From the NCBI GenBank assembly GCA_910584165.1, contig CAJTZU010000001.1, positions 434,001 through 498,000 of the forward strand: a stretch of 64,000 nt of DNA. The letters are read 5' to 3'. A program made the translations under genes and the position numbers. The notes beneath the pieces are model-generated. The model was not told the origin of the DNA. It saw only the letters and a program-made list of their open reading frames with translations, and ran no database searches. This document shows positions 53,586 to 62,377 of the stretch, one piece after another (the first letter of the stretch is position 1; each line of letters opens with the position of its first letter). The stretch comes from an uncultured Bacilli bacterium (GTDB lineage: Bacteria > Bacillota_I > Bacilli_A > RF39 > UBA660).

Positions 53586-53692
53586 AATTTTGTTCCTTTC
53601 TATATTAAGGGGATTGGGGTTTCCCCATATTTGAATTTGAAAGCACCTTTAAGAGTGCTATACAAATTCATTGCTTGCTAGTAATGAGGATA
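53586..53692. other. Candidate origin of transfer (oriT) region
   Basis: The 107-base spacer before the mobC-relaxase block holds a nested inverted repeat: GAATTTG/CAAATTC (53,633-53,639 and 53,663-53,669) enclosing AGCAC/GTGCT, plus a GGGG/CCCC element at 53,610-53,626. Stem-loops beside mobC are typical of oriT. No nick site was identified. Confidence 0.4.
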
Positions 53693-53875
53693 TTACTCCT
53701 CATCTTCTGTTTCTTGGTCATTATTTTTTACTGACTTAATAGTTATCATAGACTCAATATCATTTTCTTTTAGAAAATCGCTTATAGCTTCCATAATTGC
53801 ACGATCACTGCTATCAGCCTTTACCACGTAACTATTGTATGATTCTGCAAATATTTCTACAGTATATTCTTTCAT
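53693..53875 (-). CDS. DpnD/PcfM-like small protein
   Basis: A 60-residue protein starting MKEYTVEIFAESYNSYVVKA, with the ..V.I.E....V.V.A.S..EA pattern of the DpnD/PcfM family and an acidic tail. Function unknown. AAAGGAG precedes the ATG. Confidence 0.65.
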   Translation of the reverse strand: MKEYTVEIFAESYNSYVVKADSSDRAIMEAISDFLKENDIESMITIKSVKNNDQETEDEE

Positions 53876-53900
53876 TATTTTCTCCTTTCTATAAAGTTAA

Positions 53901-53925
53901 AGAGATGAAATTATCTTTCATCTCT
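53901..53925. terminator. Hairpin overlapping the ssb stop codon
   Basis: AGAGATGAAA / TTTCATCTCT with loop TTATC is a perfect stem, but the minus-strand tail is only moderately T-rich, so termination would be partial. Confidence 0.4.
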
Positions 53926-54258
53926 TGCTTCTTGTTCTTTACTTCTACTTGATAGAAATGTTACCTTTTCTGCAATAACATCTGTTGAGAATCTTGTTTC
54001 TCCATCTTTCTCATAAGAGTTAGATTGCATTCTTCCTTTAACACCTACTATGTCTCCTTTTTTACAATATTCAGAACAATTTTCAGCAACTCTATCAAAC
54101 ATTTTTGCTGAAATAAAATCAGTTTCATAAACACCTTCTGCATTTTTAAATGTTCTAGGAATTGCTAATGTTACTACTGCATATTTATTACCATTCTCAG
54201 ATTCTTGTAATTCAATATCCTTAGTAAGTCTTCCAACAAATATAACTTGATTTAACAT
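53911..54258 (-). CDS. ssb: Single-stranded DNA-binding protein
   Basis: A 115-residue OB-fold SSB: MLNQVIFVGRLTKDIELQES, then VTLAIPRTFKN and the IVGVKGRMQSNSYEKDG strand. It lacks the long acidic C-terminal tail of chromosomal SSB, common in mobile copies. It would coat transferred strands. The start follows AGGAGGTGAG at 54,258. Confidence 0.92.
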   Translation of the reverse strand: MLNQVIFVGRLTKDIELQESENGNKYAVVTLAIPRTFKNAEGVYETDFISAKMFDRVAENCSEYCKKGDIVGVKGRMQSNSYEKDGETRFSTDVIAEKVTFLSSRSKEQEARDER

Positions 54259-54277
54259 TTTCTCACCTCCTTTCGTG

Positions 54278-54514
54278 TTATTTTTTAAATTCATTATCTT
54301 TATCACCTTCTTTCAAAATAAAAAAAGTCATAAGATTTTTGTTTCTTATGGCTTCTCTCAACAATTTAATATTTTTAATATCATCAGTTGTTATACCTTT
54401 AATATTAAAAATGTCATCTATTTTGATATTTCTAATTTTCTCATCAGAATCTATTCCATTTTTTATCAATTTTAGAATAGTTTTATATCTTAAATTAATT
54501 ATTTTATTTTCCAA
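54278..54514 (-). CDS. Small ICE protein of unknown function, 78 residues
   Basis: A lysine- and isoleucine-rich helical protein (INLRYKTILKLIKNGIDSDE, then IKIDDIFNIKGITTDDI) that resembles a helix-hairpin-helix repeat. The start codon is TTG, ten bases after GGAGG. A terminator-like hairpin lies inside its 3' end. Confidence 0.55.
   Translation of the reverse strand: MENKIINLRYKTILKLIKNGIDSDEKIRNIKIDDIFNIKGITTDDIKNIKLLREAIRNKNLMTFFILKEGDKDNEFKK
54318..54354 (-). terminator. Terminator-like hairpin inside the 54,278 gene
   Basis: AAGcCATAAG / CTTATGaCTT (one mismatch) with seven T behind it on the minus strand, about 65 bases before ssb. It may attenuate ssb and downstream transfer genes. 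Confidence 0.5.
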
Positions 54515-54523
54515 TCTATCCTC

Positions 54524-55135
54524 CTATACTAGTTCTAATATCATAACAATTTGTTTTTCCGTATTATGCCTACAAGTAATTAAAGTTAATGTTGTTTTAG
54601 ATAAGTTTCTTTTAATTTCAACTTTACCATTCTTATCAACATCATAAATATTAACTACTTTATAAGTATAATTTTTATCTTTGTAATCTACTGTTGCCTC
54701 ATCTCCGATTTCTAATTTGTCTAAATTTCTAAAATAAGAAATTCTTGCATTACCAGAATGAGCAGCAAGTATTAAGTTACCACCAACAACATCAGGCATA
54801 TTAGAACCTTTTATTATTTGCACATTATATTTAACATTATTCAAATAACTAGATTCATCAACTAATCCTCTAACTAAATTAATTTTATTAATTTTAAGCA
54901 CTGCAACATAATTGATTTTTTTATTTTCTGCTTGTTTATTATCTGAATCACTTTCTATATTTTCTTGTTCAGTTTCTTCATTTGATAAATCATCTTGATA
55001 AAATTCTTGAATCATTTTTTCTTCTTGCTTATCGTTAAAATAATTAAGGAGCAATTTATAATTGCCCCCTATTATTGCGAATAATATTAAAATAATTCCT
55101 ATAATTATATACTTATTAAATTTTATTTTTTTCAT
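54524..55135 (-). CDS. Sortase
   Basis: A protein of 203 residues with one N-terminal membrane helix, an acidic linker (about 38-68) and a sortase domain. Catalytic residues are the His in LAAHSG (residue 126), Cys188 in TLITC and Arg190. It probably anchors the element's own thioester/Cna-B surface protein, about 3 kb upstream. Start chosen at the ATG after GGAAGG. Confidence 0.88.
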   Translation of the reverse strand: MKKIKFNKYIIIGIILILFAIIGGNYKLLLNYFNDKQEEKMIQEFYQDDLSNEETEQENIESDSDNKQAENKKINYVAVLKINKINLVRGLVDESSYLNNVKYNVQIIKGSNMPDVVGGNLILAAHSGNARISYFRNLDKLEIGDEATVDYKDKNYTYKVVNIYDVDKNGKVEIKRNLSKTTLTLITCRHNTEKQIVMILELV

Positions 55136-55169
55136 ATCGTATCCTTCCATACAAAATAAAAACAGAATA

Positions 55170-55604
55170 CTAATCTTTGTATTCTATTTCCATATAATAT
55201 TCTTCTGATATAAGATCACTCTCATCCATTGTTGCAACTTTATCTTCGTACAATATTGATTCTTTATGAAGTTGCTTAATTAAATCTATAATGGCTTTAT
55301 CTTCATATCTATACTCATAATATGAATCATTTATTCTAAAATTTTCTGCTAACAATTCATTATAAACATTCATTTCATGCTCTAATGTTTTTCCACTTGC
55401 AAATTTAAATACTTTAATATATTTAATATCATTTATTTCTTTATTATCCTCAAGTTCTAATTTAAGGAATTTATTGTTAAGTATGTTATATATTTCAGTT
55501 AATATTTTCTGCTCCTTGAGACCATCATATTTTTCATTATAAATCATCCTTACTTTTTCTAATAGTATTAAATCGTTTAAATTTATTGTCTTTCTAATCT
55601 TCAT
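55170..55604 (-). CDS. Unknown soluble protein, 144 residues
   Basis: An acidic, helical protein (MKIRKTINLNDLILLEKVRM and onward). The ATG at 55,602-55,604 follows GGTGAAAAT. No family recognised. It sits between the sortase and membrane cargo genes. Confidence 0.55.
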   Translation of the reverse strand: MKIRKTINLNDLILLEKVRMIYNEKYDGLKEQKILTEIYNILNNKFLKLELEDNKEINDIKYIKVFKFASGKTLEHEMNVYNELLAENFRINDSYYEYRYEDKAIIDLIKQLHKESILYEDKVATMDESDLISEEYYMEIEYKD

Positions 55605-55640
55605 ATTTTCACCACAAGAACATGATAACATTTAGCTTAT

Positions 55641-55675
55641 AAAAAGAAAAATGTGCGATTTTTTAATTTGCACAT
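55641..55675 (-). terminator. Terminator after the 55,676 gene
   Basis: ATGTGC / GCACAT with an AT-rich loop, then TTTTCTTTTT on the minus strand. Confidence 0.5.
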
Positions 55676-56098
55676 CTACTCTATAAATTTATCATTTTTT
55701 TGCTCAAATCCTCCAGCCCAATCTATATATCCTTTATCAGTATAATCTTTACAACTAATTGTTATTTTCCAAGTCCATTTTCCGATTTCAGCACATTTTG
55801 TTTTTATATATGCCTTACAATACGATTTTCCATCTACATCTAAAAATTTTTCTTTATCCATACCACCATTATAAACGAGATCCTGATGAGTTAATAAAAG
55901 GGAACCATTTTCTGGATAACATTTTGGAGCTATAATATACATATATCTTTTTAATTCATTATCTATATCTTTTTTTATTTCCCCATATCGTTTTGTATTT
56001 TGTTTTTTTATTTTGCAATTTCTATATTCAACAAATAGCATACCTGCAGTTACAATAAAAATTATTATTAAAATTAATATAAATAGTTTTTTCTTCAT
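55676..56098 (-). CDS. Membrane-anchored protein, 140 residues
   Basis: One N-terminal transmembrane helix (about 4-22) and an extracytoplasmic domain with four cysteines (CKIKKQNTK, CYPENG, CKAYIKTKC, SCKDYTD) that may form disulfides. No family recognised. It follows the membrane protein gene at 56,120. Confidence 0.6.
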   Translation of the reverse strand: MKKKLFILILIIIFIVTAGMLFVEYRNCKIKKQNTKRYGEIKKDIDNELKRYMYIIAPKCYPENGSLLLTHQDLVYNGGMDKEKFLDVDGKSYCKAYIKTKCAEIGKWTWKITISCKDYTDKGYIDWAGGFEQKNDKFIE

Positions 56099-56119
56099 GA
56101 TTTATCTCCATAACTAACT

Positions 56120-57244
56120 TTAAAGATTTTCAACATCCCAACTTAATCCATTATCATTACTAATAAATAGAATTTCTTTGGTTTCGTATCCATCTTTATT
56201 TGAATTAATTTGATAAACAGAACATTTAAATTTTAAAGCATTTTTTTCATAATATGGCATTTTTTCAATAGTAATAAATTCAGCATTTTCGTTTTTATAA
56301 TTAACTTTTGATTCTGAAAAATCTTTTCCCCCATTATTAGATACATATAAACTAATAGTATTATTTGTTAACATTATTTTATTATTTTTAGAAACAAACA
56401 TTAAATTTTCATTTAAAATTGCATACTTTGCTTCCAATGAAATTTGAATAGGCTCATTTGTTATTGGATAATACTTTTCCCCATTATCTGTACTTTTGTT
56501 TATTTGTACTAGAATATTTTGATTCAATGTATCATCAAGTTTTACAAATTTAATAATTGTTTTATCAAACTTTTTTTCATAAAGAGTTTTCATATCTTCT
56601 GGTAATATATAATTGTCATTTTCATTTATAATTGTTTCTTTATAATTTGTTTCGTAACTTTCTTTGTTTTTTATCTCACCATTTTTATCTTTAAAATAAA
56701 TTTCATTTATTTTCTTAACTTCTTTTCCATTATTATCATAAAATATATATTCAACTTCATTAGATATATCAGGATTAACAATTGGATCATATCCTCCTTT
56801 ACCAAAGTATCCATGAACTTTTACTTTTGTTCCCATAAGGAGTGGTCCATAATAATTGTAATAATCAACATCAACATTTATAAACGAATTTACAACCGCA
56901 ACATACTTATTACCATATAATGTCACATTATGCTCTGGTTTATAACTAAATACAGCTGTAATAAAAATAAAAGGTGAAAAAATTAATACTAATACTATTA
57001 AAGGTACTAAAGCTAATATTATAAATCCGATTACTTTAATTTTACTTTCTATAATTTTTGAAATTTGCTCAAACATTCCTATGATAAAACCAATAATTGA
57101 AATTACAATTATTAGAGCTATTACCCAAAGTCTAAATCTAATATTAAATAAGTATAGCAAATAATTTAAAATTATATTTATTAAAATAAAAATTAATGTT
57201 ATAGCTAATATTTTACCTTTTAATTTTTCAATATTTTTCTTCAT
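56120..57244 (-). CDS. Membrane protein with extracytoplasmic sialidase-like repeats
   Basis: A protein of about 374 residues with three or four N-terminal membrane helices (to about residue 100) and a large outer domain. Its segments (ISLYVSNNGGKDFSESKV, FISNDNGLSWDVENL) resemble Asp-box (S-x-D-x-G-x-x-W) repeats of sialidase/BNR-like propellers; NDNGLSW is the clearest. Function unknown. It is followed by the XRE-TM protein and could be the ligand or target of a sensing module. Start placed at the ATG after GAGGTG. Confidence 0.6.
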   Translation of the reverse strand: MKKNIEKLKGKILAITLIFILINIILNYLLYLFNIRFRLWVIALIIVISIIGFIIGMFEQISKIIESKIKVIGFIILALVPLIVLVLIFSPFIFITAVFSYKPEHNVTLYGNKYVAVVNSFINVDVDYYNYYGPLLMGTKVKVHGYFGKGGYDPIVNPDISNEVEYIFYDNNGKEVKKINEIYFKDKNGEIKNKESYETNYKETIINENDNYILPEDMKTLYEKKFDKTIIKFVKLDDTLNQNILVQINKSTDNGEKYYPITNEPIQISLEAKYAILNENLMFVSKNNKIMLTNNTISLYVSNNGGKDFSESKVNYKNENAEFITIEKMPYYEKNALKFKCSVYQINSNKDGYETKEILFISNDNGLSWDVENL

Positions 57245-57255
57245 TTTTTTCACCT

Positions 57256-58263
57256 CTAATCTAGTATTATTCCTTTTTTATATTTATCTAAATAATCATC
57301 TTTTAATATCAATTTATTATTTCTAACAACAAAATGTGATTCATTAGGTATTTCTAATTTATTGCTTCTAAAAGAAATATCTTTTCTATAATATATTAAT
57401 TCATCGTTTTTTATTTTAAAAGTCCCACTCGATTTTTCTAAGATTTCTTTATCATTATATATTGAAAATTCTGCTTCCCAAGACAGTTTTTTAGATGTAA
57501 CATCAGACTTATCTAAAAAAGTTACATACAAAGCACTATCATTACTTTGATAAGTATGAAATCTTAAAAGTCCACCTAGTTTTTTACTATAATCTGATAC
57601 TTCTAATTGATTGCAATAATTTCCATTTCGTACCCCATAAGAAATATTATTCCATAATATTCTACTTTTTACTGAATAATCAATAATCGTTATATCAGTA
57701 TTTTTATCATAATAATACGTAGTATCATAACAACTTATTTGTTTTAATGTTGATAAATAATTTTTTACTTCTGATTTCAAAATATAATTTCCTCTAAGGT
57801 TTTTTATTGAATAATTATTTTCATTATTTTTTATTAAGAAAGAAAATTTTGGAGCACCAAGATTTACAACTTTATTTTGCCCATTAAAATCATATCTTAC
57901 ATGGATAACATCATATCCAATAGGTAATAGCTTAAATAAAATAAATACAATAATACAGCTAAAGCAAATAATTAATATCTTATTTTTCCTATTCATTTCT
58001 TTTTTTATTTTTTTGCTTTCTTCATCTAATATTTTTTCAACATTAACATCTTTTTTCTTACTAATTTGTAAAATAGTATAAATATCTGTATCTAATTCAT
58101 CTGCTAGTTTTTCTAATAAAGATATATCTGGTAATGATAATCCTCGTTCCCATTTACTAATTGCTTTATCAGTTATAAACAATTTTTGACCTAATTCTTC
58201 TTGAGTTAAACCTTTTTCTTTTCTAAGTGATGCTATTTTTTTCCCTATTCTATTGTTATCCAT
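57256..58263 (-). CDS. XRE-family regulator with one membrane segment and outer domain (XRE-C)
   Basis: A 335-residue protein with an N-terminal HTH (IASLRKEKGLTQEELGQKLF), a transmembrane helix (about 93-112) and a 220-residue extracytoplasmic domain. It looks like a one-component membrane sensor-repressor. It heads a unit with the membrane protein at 56,120. ATG at 58,261-58,263 follows GAGGTGA. Confidence 0.8.
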   Translation of the reverse strand: MDNNRIGKKIASLRKEKGLTQEELGQKLFITDKAISKWERGLSLPDISLLEKLADELDTDIYTILQISKKKDVNVEKILDEESKKIKKEMNRKNKILIICFSCIIVFILFKLLPIGYDVIHVRYDFNGQNKVVNLGAPKFSFLIKNNENNYSIKNLRGNYILKSEVKNYLSTLKQISCYDTTYYYDKNTDITIIDYSVKSRILWNNISYGVRNGNYCNQLEVSDYSKKLGGLLRFHTYQSNDSALYVTFLDKSDVTSKKLSWEAEFSIYNDKEILEKSSGTFKIKNDELIYYRKDISFRSNKLEIPNESHFVVRNNKLILKDDYLDKYKKGIILD

Positions 58264-58375
58264 AATCACTCACCTCAAAACTATTATACTATAAAAATAT
58301 AAATATACACTCGACTGTTAGTTTAGTTAACAAATTATTATTTATCTTCTACTTCAAATTATATCATAAATTAAT

Positions 58376-60865
58376 TTAATTTCTCTTTGTTTTAGAATCA
58401 TTATAGTTTTTTCTTATTCCATAAATAATAATTCCTGCACCTGCTACTCCAAAGAAAAATGTAAATAAGATATTTTTATTATTTTCTCTAATGTAAGTAT
58501 TAGGTACTTCTACTATTTGGTTGTCTTTCATAACTGATTTAACTATTTCTCCATCTTCCTTTATTTCAAAGAACATTTTATCAGGATTAATCTCCCATCC
58601 TTCTTTGGCTTCTTTTTCAAGAATATAGTATTTGCCAACTGGAAGTCTGTCGATTATGATTTTTCCATTTTCATCAGTTACACCTGTAAAAACTAACTTA
58701 TCATTTTCAGTATATATTTCTATTTTTGTATCTGGAAGTGGCTTACTAGTTGAAAAATCTATTTTAGTAAATTCTAATTTCCCTGATGCCAAATGATTTT
58801 TAATTGAAGTTGTATATTCAATTGTATCAGTATATTGATCCTTATACTTTAATTCAAATTCATATTTAGTTTTATCCAATACATGATTTCTAACAGTTGC
58901 TATTTCTTGCAAATAATATTTTCCTAGATGAAGATTATCTATTTTAATATTACCATCTTTATCAGTTAATACTTCTTTTACTAAATCACCTTTTTTATAA
59001 ATTACATTTCCAGTTCCATCAGTGATGTTTTCATTAGCATATAAACCGAATTTAACTCCTTCTAATTCTACTTCTTTATATTCATATCCATTTTCTTTAA
59101 GTTCTACATTTTCACCTTTCTTATTTACTTTAATGGTTCCTTTTACTTCTTTATTTTCAAATTTAACCTCAAATAATATTCCATATTCATTATCGTTAAT
59201 TAATTTTGAATCTTCGCCTATAGTGAATTTTTGAGATTCTTTATTCCATAAATATTTATCGATTACTTGATCAATTTCTTCTAATTTATAATTACCACTT
59301 TCTAATGGATTAGGTGTGATTAATTCACCATCATTATTAGTACAAAACTTATCTAGTGTTTCTTTCTTAGGATATGTTACTGATTGTGATACATATTCAT
59401 TTTTATCTGTATTAAATATTCGAAAACAAATATTAGATCTTTTAATTACTTCTTTAGTATCTTTATCTATCTTAACAACTTTTAATTTTGCTGTTATTTT
59501 AGCATTAGAAATTGTGTAATAAATTTTACTACCGCTTTCCCTTACATCTAAATTAAAATCATCTACTTTAGTTGTATCCTTTGAAGTTGTAAGTTGTTTA
59601 ACTGTATAACTTCCATAAACTAAATTAACTGTAAGTTTTCCGTTTTTATCAGTAACTCCCTTAGTAAATAATTCTCCTTTATTATTATAAAATCCAAACT
59701 CAACATTTGGCTCTGGTGTCATTATTTCTGATTTGTTTATTGCATATACTTTTGTAATTTCTACATCTCTATTAATAACCTTTTCGTTAACTGCTATTTC
59801 ATTATCAATATTTTCTAAAGTACTTTCAAAATAATATTTATTAGTATCTAATTCATAACCCTTAGATGGAAGAATCTCTTTTAAGTAGTATTTCGCAAAT
59901 GCTGGTAAATGCTCTAATTTTCCTTTTCCATCTTTTCCAGTTGTAACTTTAGAAACTAATGCATCAGTTTCAGCATTATATATTCCATAAACTGCTCCTT
60001 CTAAGGTTGCTTCACCACTTGGAATTGTTGAATTGTTATCTCTATCATACTTTGTAAATTCGACTTTACCTCCAAGTGATTCAATATTAACTACTGATAG
60101 TGCTGGATCTACAACCCCTGATGACATCATAGTTTGTTTACCACTTGAGTAATAAACTAAATATTCTCTATCAGTATATAATCTCTTTTTAAATTGTAAT
60201 GTTACTTTACCAATCTTAGTTGTTTTAACTATTAATTTGTTTCCATCAATTCTAACTTCTGCACCATTGCTTGCTGATACATAATAATTTGATAAAACAT
60301 TGTTTGTATCTGTAAGTATTACTTCTTCTCCTACTTTTGCATTAATAGTAGTTCCATTGAATGAAGGTCTTACATAATGATTTCTTACTAATCTTTCTAT
60401 TTCATTTCTTTGAGCACTAATATCATATATAGTACCTTGTGCCCATCTCTTTGATGAAAATACAGTTTGATCTGCATTTATTGTTTCCCATAAAAGAGCT
60501 TGAGTTGCTGCTCTATATTCAGTTGTTTGATGACCAGTATAGTCATAACCATAATATGCAATTAACATTATTCTTTCTTTTTGTTCATTTGAAATATTAT
60601 ATGAATCTAAATTTCCAGTTTGATAAGTATCTCCTTCTGGAATACCTGGTTGAATACAATATGCTATTCTTCCATTAAATTCATACCATGTTAAATGCCA
60701 ACTATGATAATTTCCATCATCTGGTTGAATTCTTTGCCACCACCAACCACTATCAGTCATTTTTAATGTGGTTGATTCAGCGTTAACTGTGTGGGTACCT
60801 GCAACTAATCCTACAACTGAAAGTGTTAGTGCAAATACTCCCATTAATATTTTCTTTATTTTCAT
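58376..60865 (-). CDS. Thioester-domain and Cna-B surface adhesin
   Basis: An 829-residue secreted protein. A signal peptide (about 1-29) is followed by a thioester domain (Cys in AYCIQPG, Gln in TQALLWE) that can form a covalent bond to a ligand, then five Cna-B-like domains (about 265-350, 365-445, 455-545, 580-680, 700-795). Isopeptide-type YxLxE motifs (YYLKE, YKLEE, YYLQE) are present in most. The C-terminus has VPNTYI, a membrane helix and positive tail, a non-canonical sortase signal. Strong ribosome-binding site AAGGAGG. Confidence 0.9.
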   Translation of the reverse strand: MKIKKILMGVFALTLSVVGLVAGTHTVNAESTTLKMTDSGWWWQRIQPDDGNYHSWHLTWYEFNGRIAYCIQPGIPEGDTYQTGNLDSYNISNEQKERIMLIAYYGYDYTGHQTTEYRAATQALLWETINADQTVFSSKRWAQGTIYDISAQRNEIERLVRNHYVRPSFNGTTINAKVGEEVILTDTNNVLSNYYVSASNGAEVRIDGNKLIVKTTKIGKVTLQFKKRLYTDREYLVYYSSGKQTMMSSGVVDPALSVVNIESLGGKVEFTKYDRDNNSTIPSGEATLEGAVYGIYNAETDALVSKVTTGKDGKGKLEHLPAFAKYYLKEILPSKGYELDTNKYYFESTLENIDNEIAVNEKVINRDVEITKVYAINKSEIMTPEPNVEFGFYNNKGELFTKGVTDKNGKLTVNLVYGSYTVKQLTTSKDTTKVDDFNLDVRESGSKIYYTISNAKITAKLKVVKIDKDTKEVIKRSNICFRIFNTDKNEYVSQSVTYPKKETLDKFCTNNDGELITPNPLESGNYKLEEIDQVIDKYLWNKESQKFTIGEDSKLINDNEYGILFEVKFENKEVKGTIKVNKKGENVELKENGYEYKEVELEGVKFGLYANENITDGTGNVIYKKGDLVKEVLTDKDGNIKIDNLHLGKYYLQEIATVRNHVLDKTKYEFELKYKDQYTDTIEYTTSIKNHLASGKLEFTKIDFSTSKPLPDTKIEIYTENDKLVFTGVTDENGKIIIDRLPVGKYYILEKEAKEGWEINPDKMFFEIKEDGEIVKSVMKDNQIVEVPNTYIRENNKNILFTFFFGVAGAGIIIYGIRKNYNDSKTKRN

Positions 60866-60891
60866 TCTGCTTTCCTCCTTAATTTGAAAAT

Positions 60892-60916
60892 AAAAAAAGC
60901 ACTAATTTCTTAGTAC
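60892..60916 (-). terminator. Terminator after the 60,920 gene
   Basis: GTACTAA / TTAGTGC with loop GAAA and seven T on the minus strand, 30 bases before the adhesin start. It may limit read-through into the adhesin. Confidence 0.65.
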
Positions 60917-60919
60917 AAT

Positions 60920-61519
60920 TTAATAACCTTTATATCTATCACAATTTCCAGATGTACATTTTAAATATAGATATGCTCCTAATACTTTTCCATTCTCGTC
61001 TTGAACTTCCATACACCACGATCCATATATATCATTTACATCCATCATTAAATATTTCTCACTATTTTTTTGACATTCGTCTAATGATGAAAAATCTATG
61101 TGTCCGTGATGAAATGAATAGTAATAAGAATTAGGATCAGGAACATCTATATAATGTTTTTTATCATCTGTTTGTTTTTTAGGTTCTTCAACTTTTACCT
61201 CTACTTCTTTTGTTTCATTATTAGAATTGATTGGTGTAGAAGTATTTTTATTATTTGTTGATAAATCTTTTGTTGAACTATTCTTTTTATTTGTATTAGA
61301 TTCTTTAGAAGATTTAGAAGTATTATCACCTTCTCTTTCTTCTTTTGTTATTTCTGTTTTTTGTTCTTCTTCTGATGCATCAGTTTTTGTTTCTTCTTTA
61401 GTATTTATTTTTTCTTCTGTCTTAGTTTTTGGTGTTTCGTATTTGTGAGTAACTTTGATTATAATTGGTATTGATATAATCATTAATAAAATAGCAAATA
61501 AAATTACTTTCTTTTTCAC
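60920..61519 (-). CDS. Membrane-anchored protein with Ser/Thr-rich linker
   Basis: A 199-residue protein: signal anchor (about 4-25), a low-complexity linker rich in Thr, Ser, Lys and Glu (about 30-115) and a C-terminal domain with three cysteines (SWCMEVQDENG, LKCTSGNCDRY). GTG start after AAGGAG. Family unknown; it is exported cargo that precedes the adhesin. Confidence 0.6.
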   Translation of the reverse strand: MKKKVILFAILLMIISIPIIIKVTHKYETPKTKTEEKINTKEETKTDASEEEQKTEITKEEREGDNTSKSSKESNTNKKNSSTKDLSTNNKNTSTPINSNNETKEVEVKVEEPKKQTDDKKHYIDVPDPNSYYYSFHHGHIDFSSLDECQKNSEKYLMMDVNDIYGSWCMEVQDENGKVLGAYLYLKCTSGNCDRYKGY

Positions 61520-61579
61520 TTTGTATCACTCCTTTGAATCATTTTTACATAAATTTAAATTAATTTAAAATGTGCGAAT

Positions 61580-62347
61580 TTATCTTTCATTATCACTTTT
61601 AACATTTAAAATGTCATCAAATAAGTCATCACCATATAAATCAGTTTCACTTTTCATATACTCCAACTTATTTAAATTACTTTTTAAAGCATTATTAAAA
61701 TAACCAAATTTATTAGAAATTTCATTTCCATCTTCATCTCTAAATTTATTTAATTTGATTTTTGATGTAATGTAATGAATAGAAGTATAAATATCTTCAG
61801 AAGAATACTCTTGCATTATATTGTTAAACAATTCATAGTAGTTTTTAATATCATTATCCTCAATCGTTATATATCCAGACTTAATTAATTCATTTAAAAA
61901 TCTAGAATTATTGACGTAAGTCGATTTATCATATTTATCATATTTTTTATTATTTAATTTATTAGTATTTAATTGTTGCTGGTTATCCAACGTTGGATGA
62001 TCCATAGCTGGAAAATCGGGTCCTGGATTATTTTTTTCTAAAATGTATCCCTGAGGAGTATCAAATACTTTATATTTATAAACGAATAACCCTTTAGAAT
62101 TTTGTTCTTTCAATATATCAATGTAACCAAATCTTTTCAATTCATTAATTGCTGATCTTACTGCTGACTTACTTTCTGAACATATCGAAACTAATCCATT
62201 AAATGAATAATCCCAATCAGGTGGTAAGCTATACATTTTGCATAACAAACCAACTGCTTTTAAAGATATTTTTTTATTTCGTAAAATAGAGTTATCTACA
62301 ATCGTATAATTATTTTTTCTATTAATTTCAAATTCTTGAGTATTCAA
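61580..62347 (-). CDS. Helix-turn-helix replication protein-like (DnaD/RepA-N type)
   Basis: A 255-residue protein. The N-terminal winged helix (YTIVDNSILRNKKISLKAVG, then LPPDWDYSFNGLVSIC) is the pattern of replication-initiator-like proteins of Tn1549-type elements, and a helical C-terminal part resembles DnaD-type. It may start replication of the excised circle. TTG start. It follows parB. Confidence 0.75.
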   Translation of the reverse strand: MNTQEFEINRKNNYTIVDNSILRNKKISLKAVGLLCKMYSLPPDWDYSFNGLVSICSESKSAVRSAINELKRFGYIDILKEQNSKGLFVYKYKVFDTPQGYILEKNNPGPDFPAMDHPTLDNQQQLNTNKLNNKKYDKYDKSTYVNNSRFLNELIKSGYITIEDNDIKNYYELFNNIMQEYSSEDIYTSIHYITSKIKLNKFRDEDGNEISNKFGYFNNALKSNLNKLEYMKSETDLYGDDLFDDILNVKSDNER

Positions 62348-62377
62348 TTTATTATCCTATCTCATAAAAAGATTTAA

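Noticed and set aside
60439..60678. 79-residue plus-strand reading frame opposite the adhesin
   Set aside because: Lies wholly inside the thioester domain on the other strand, which is clearly coding.
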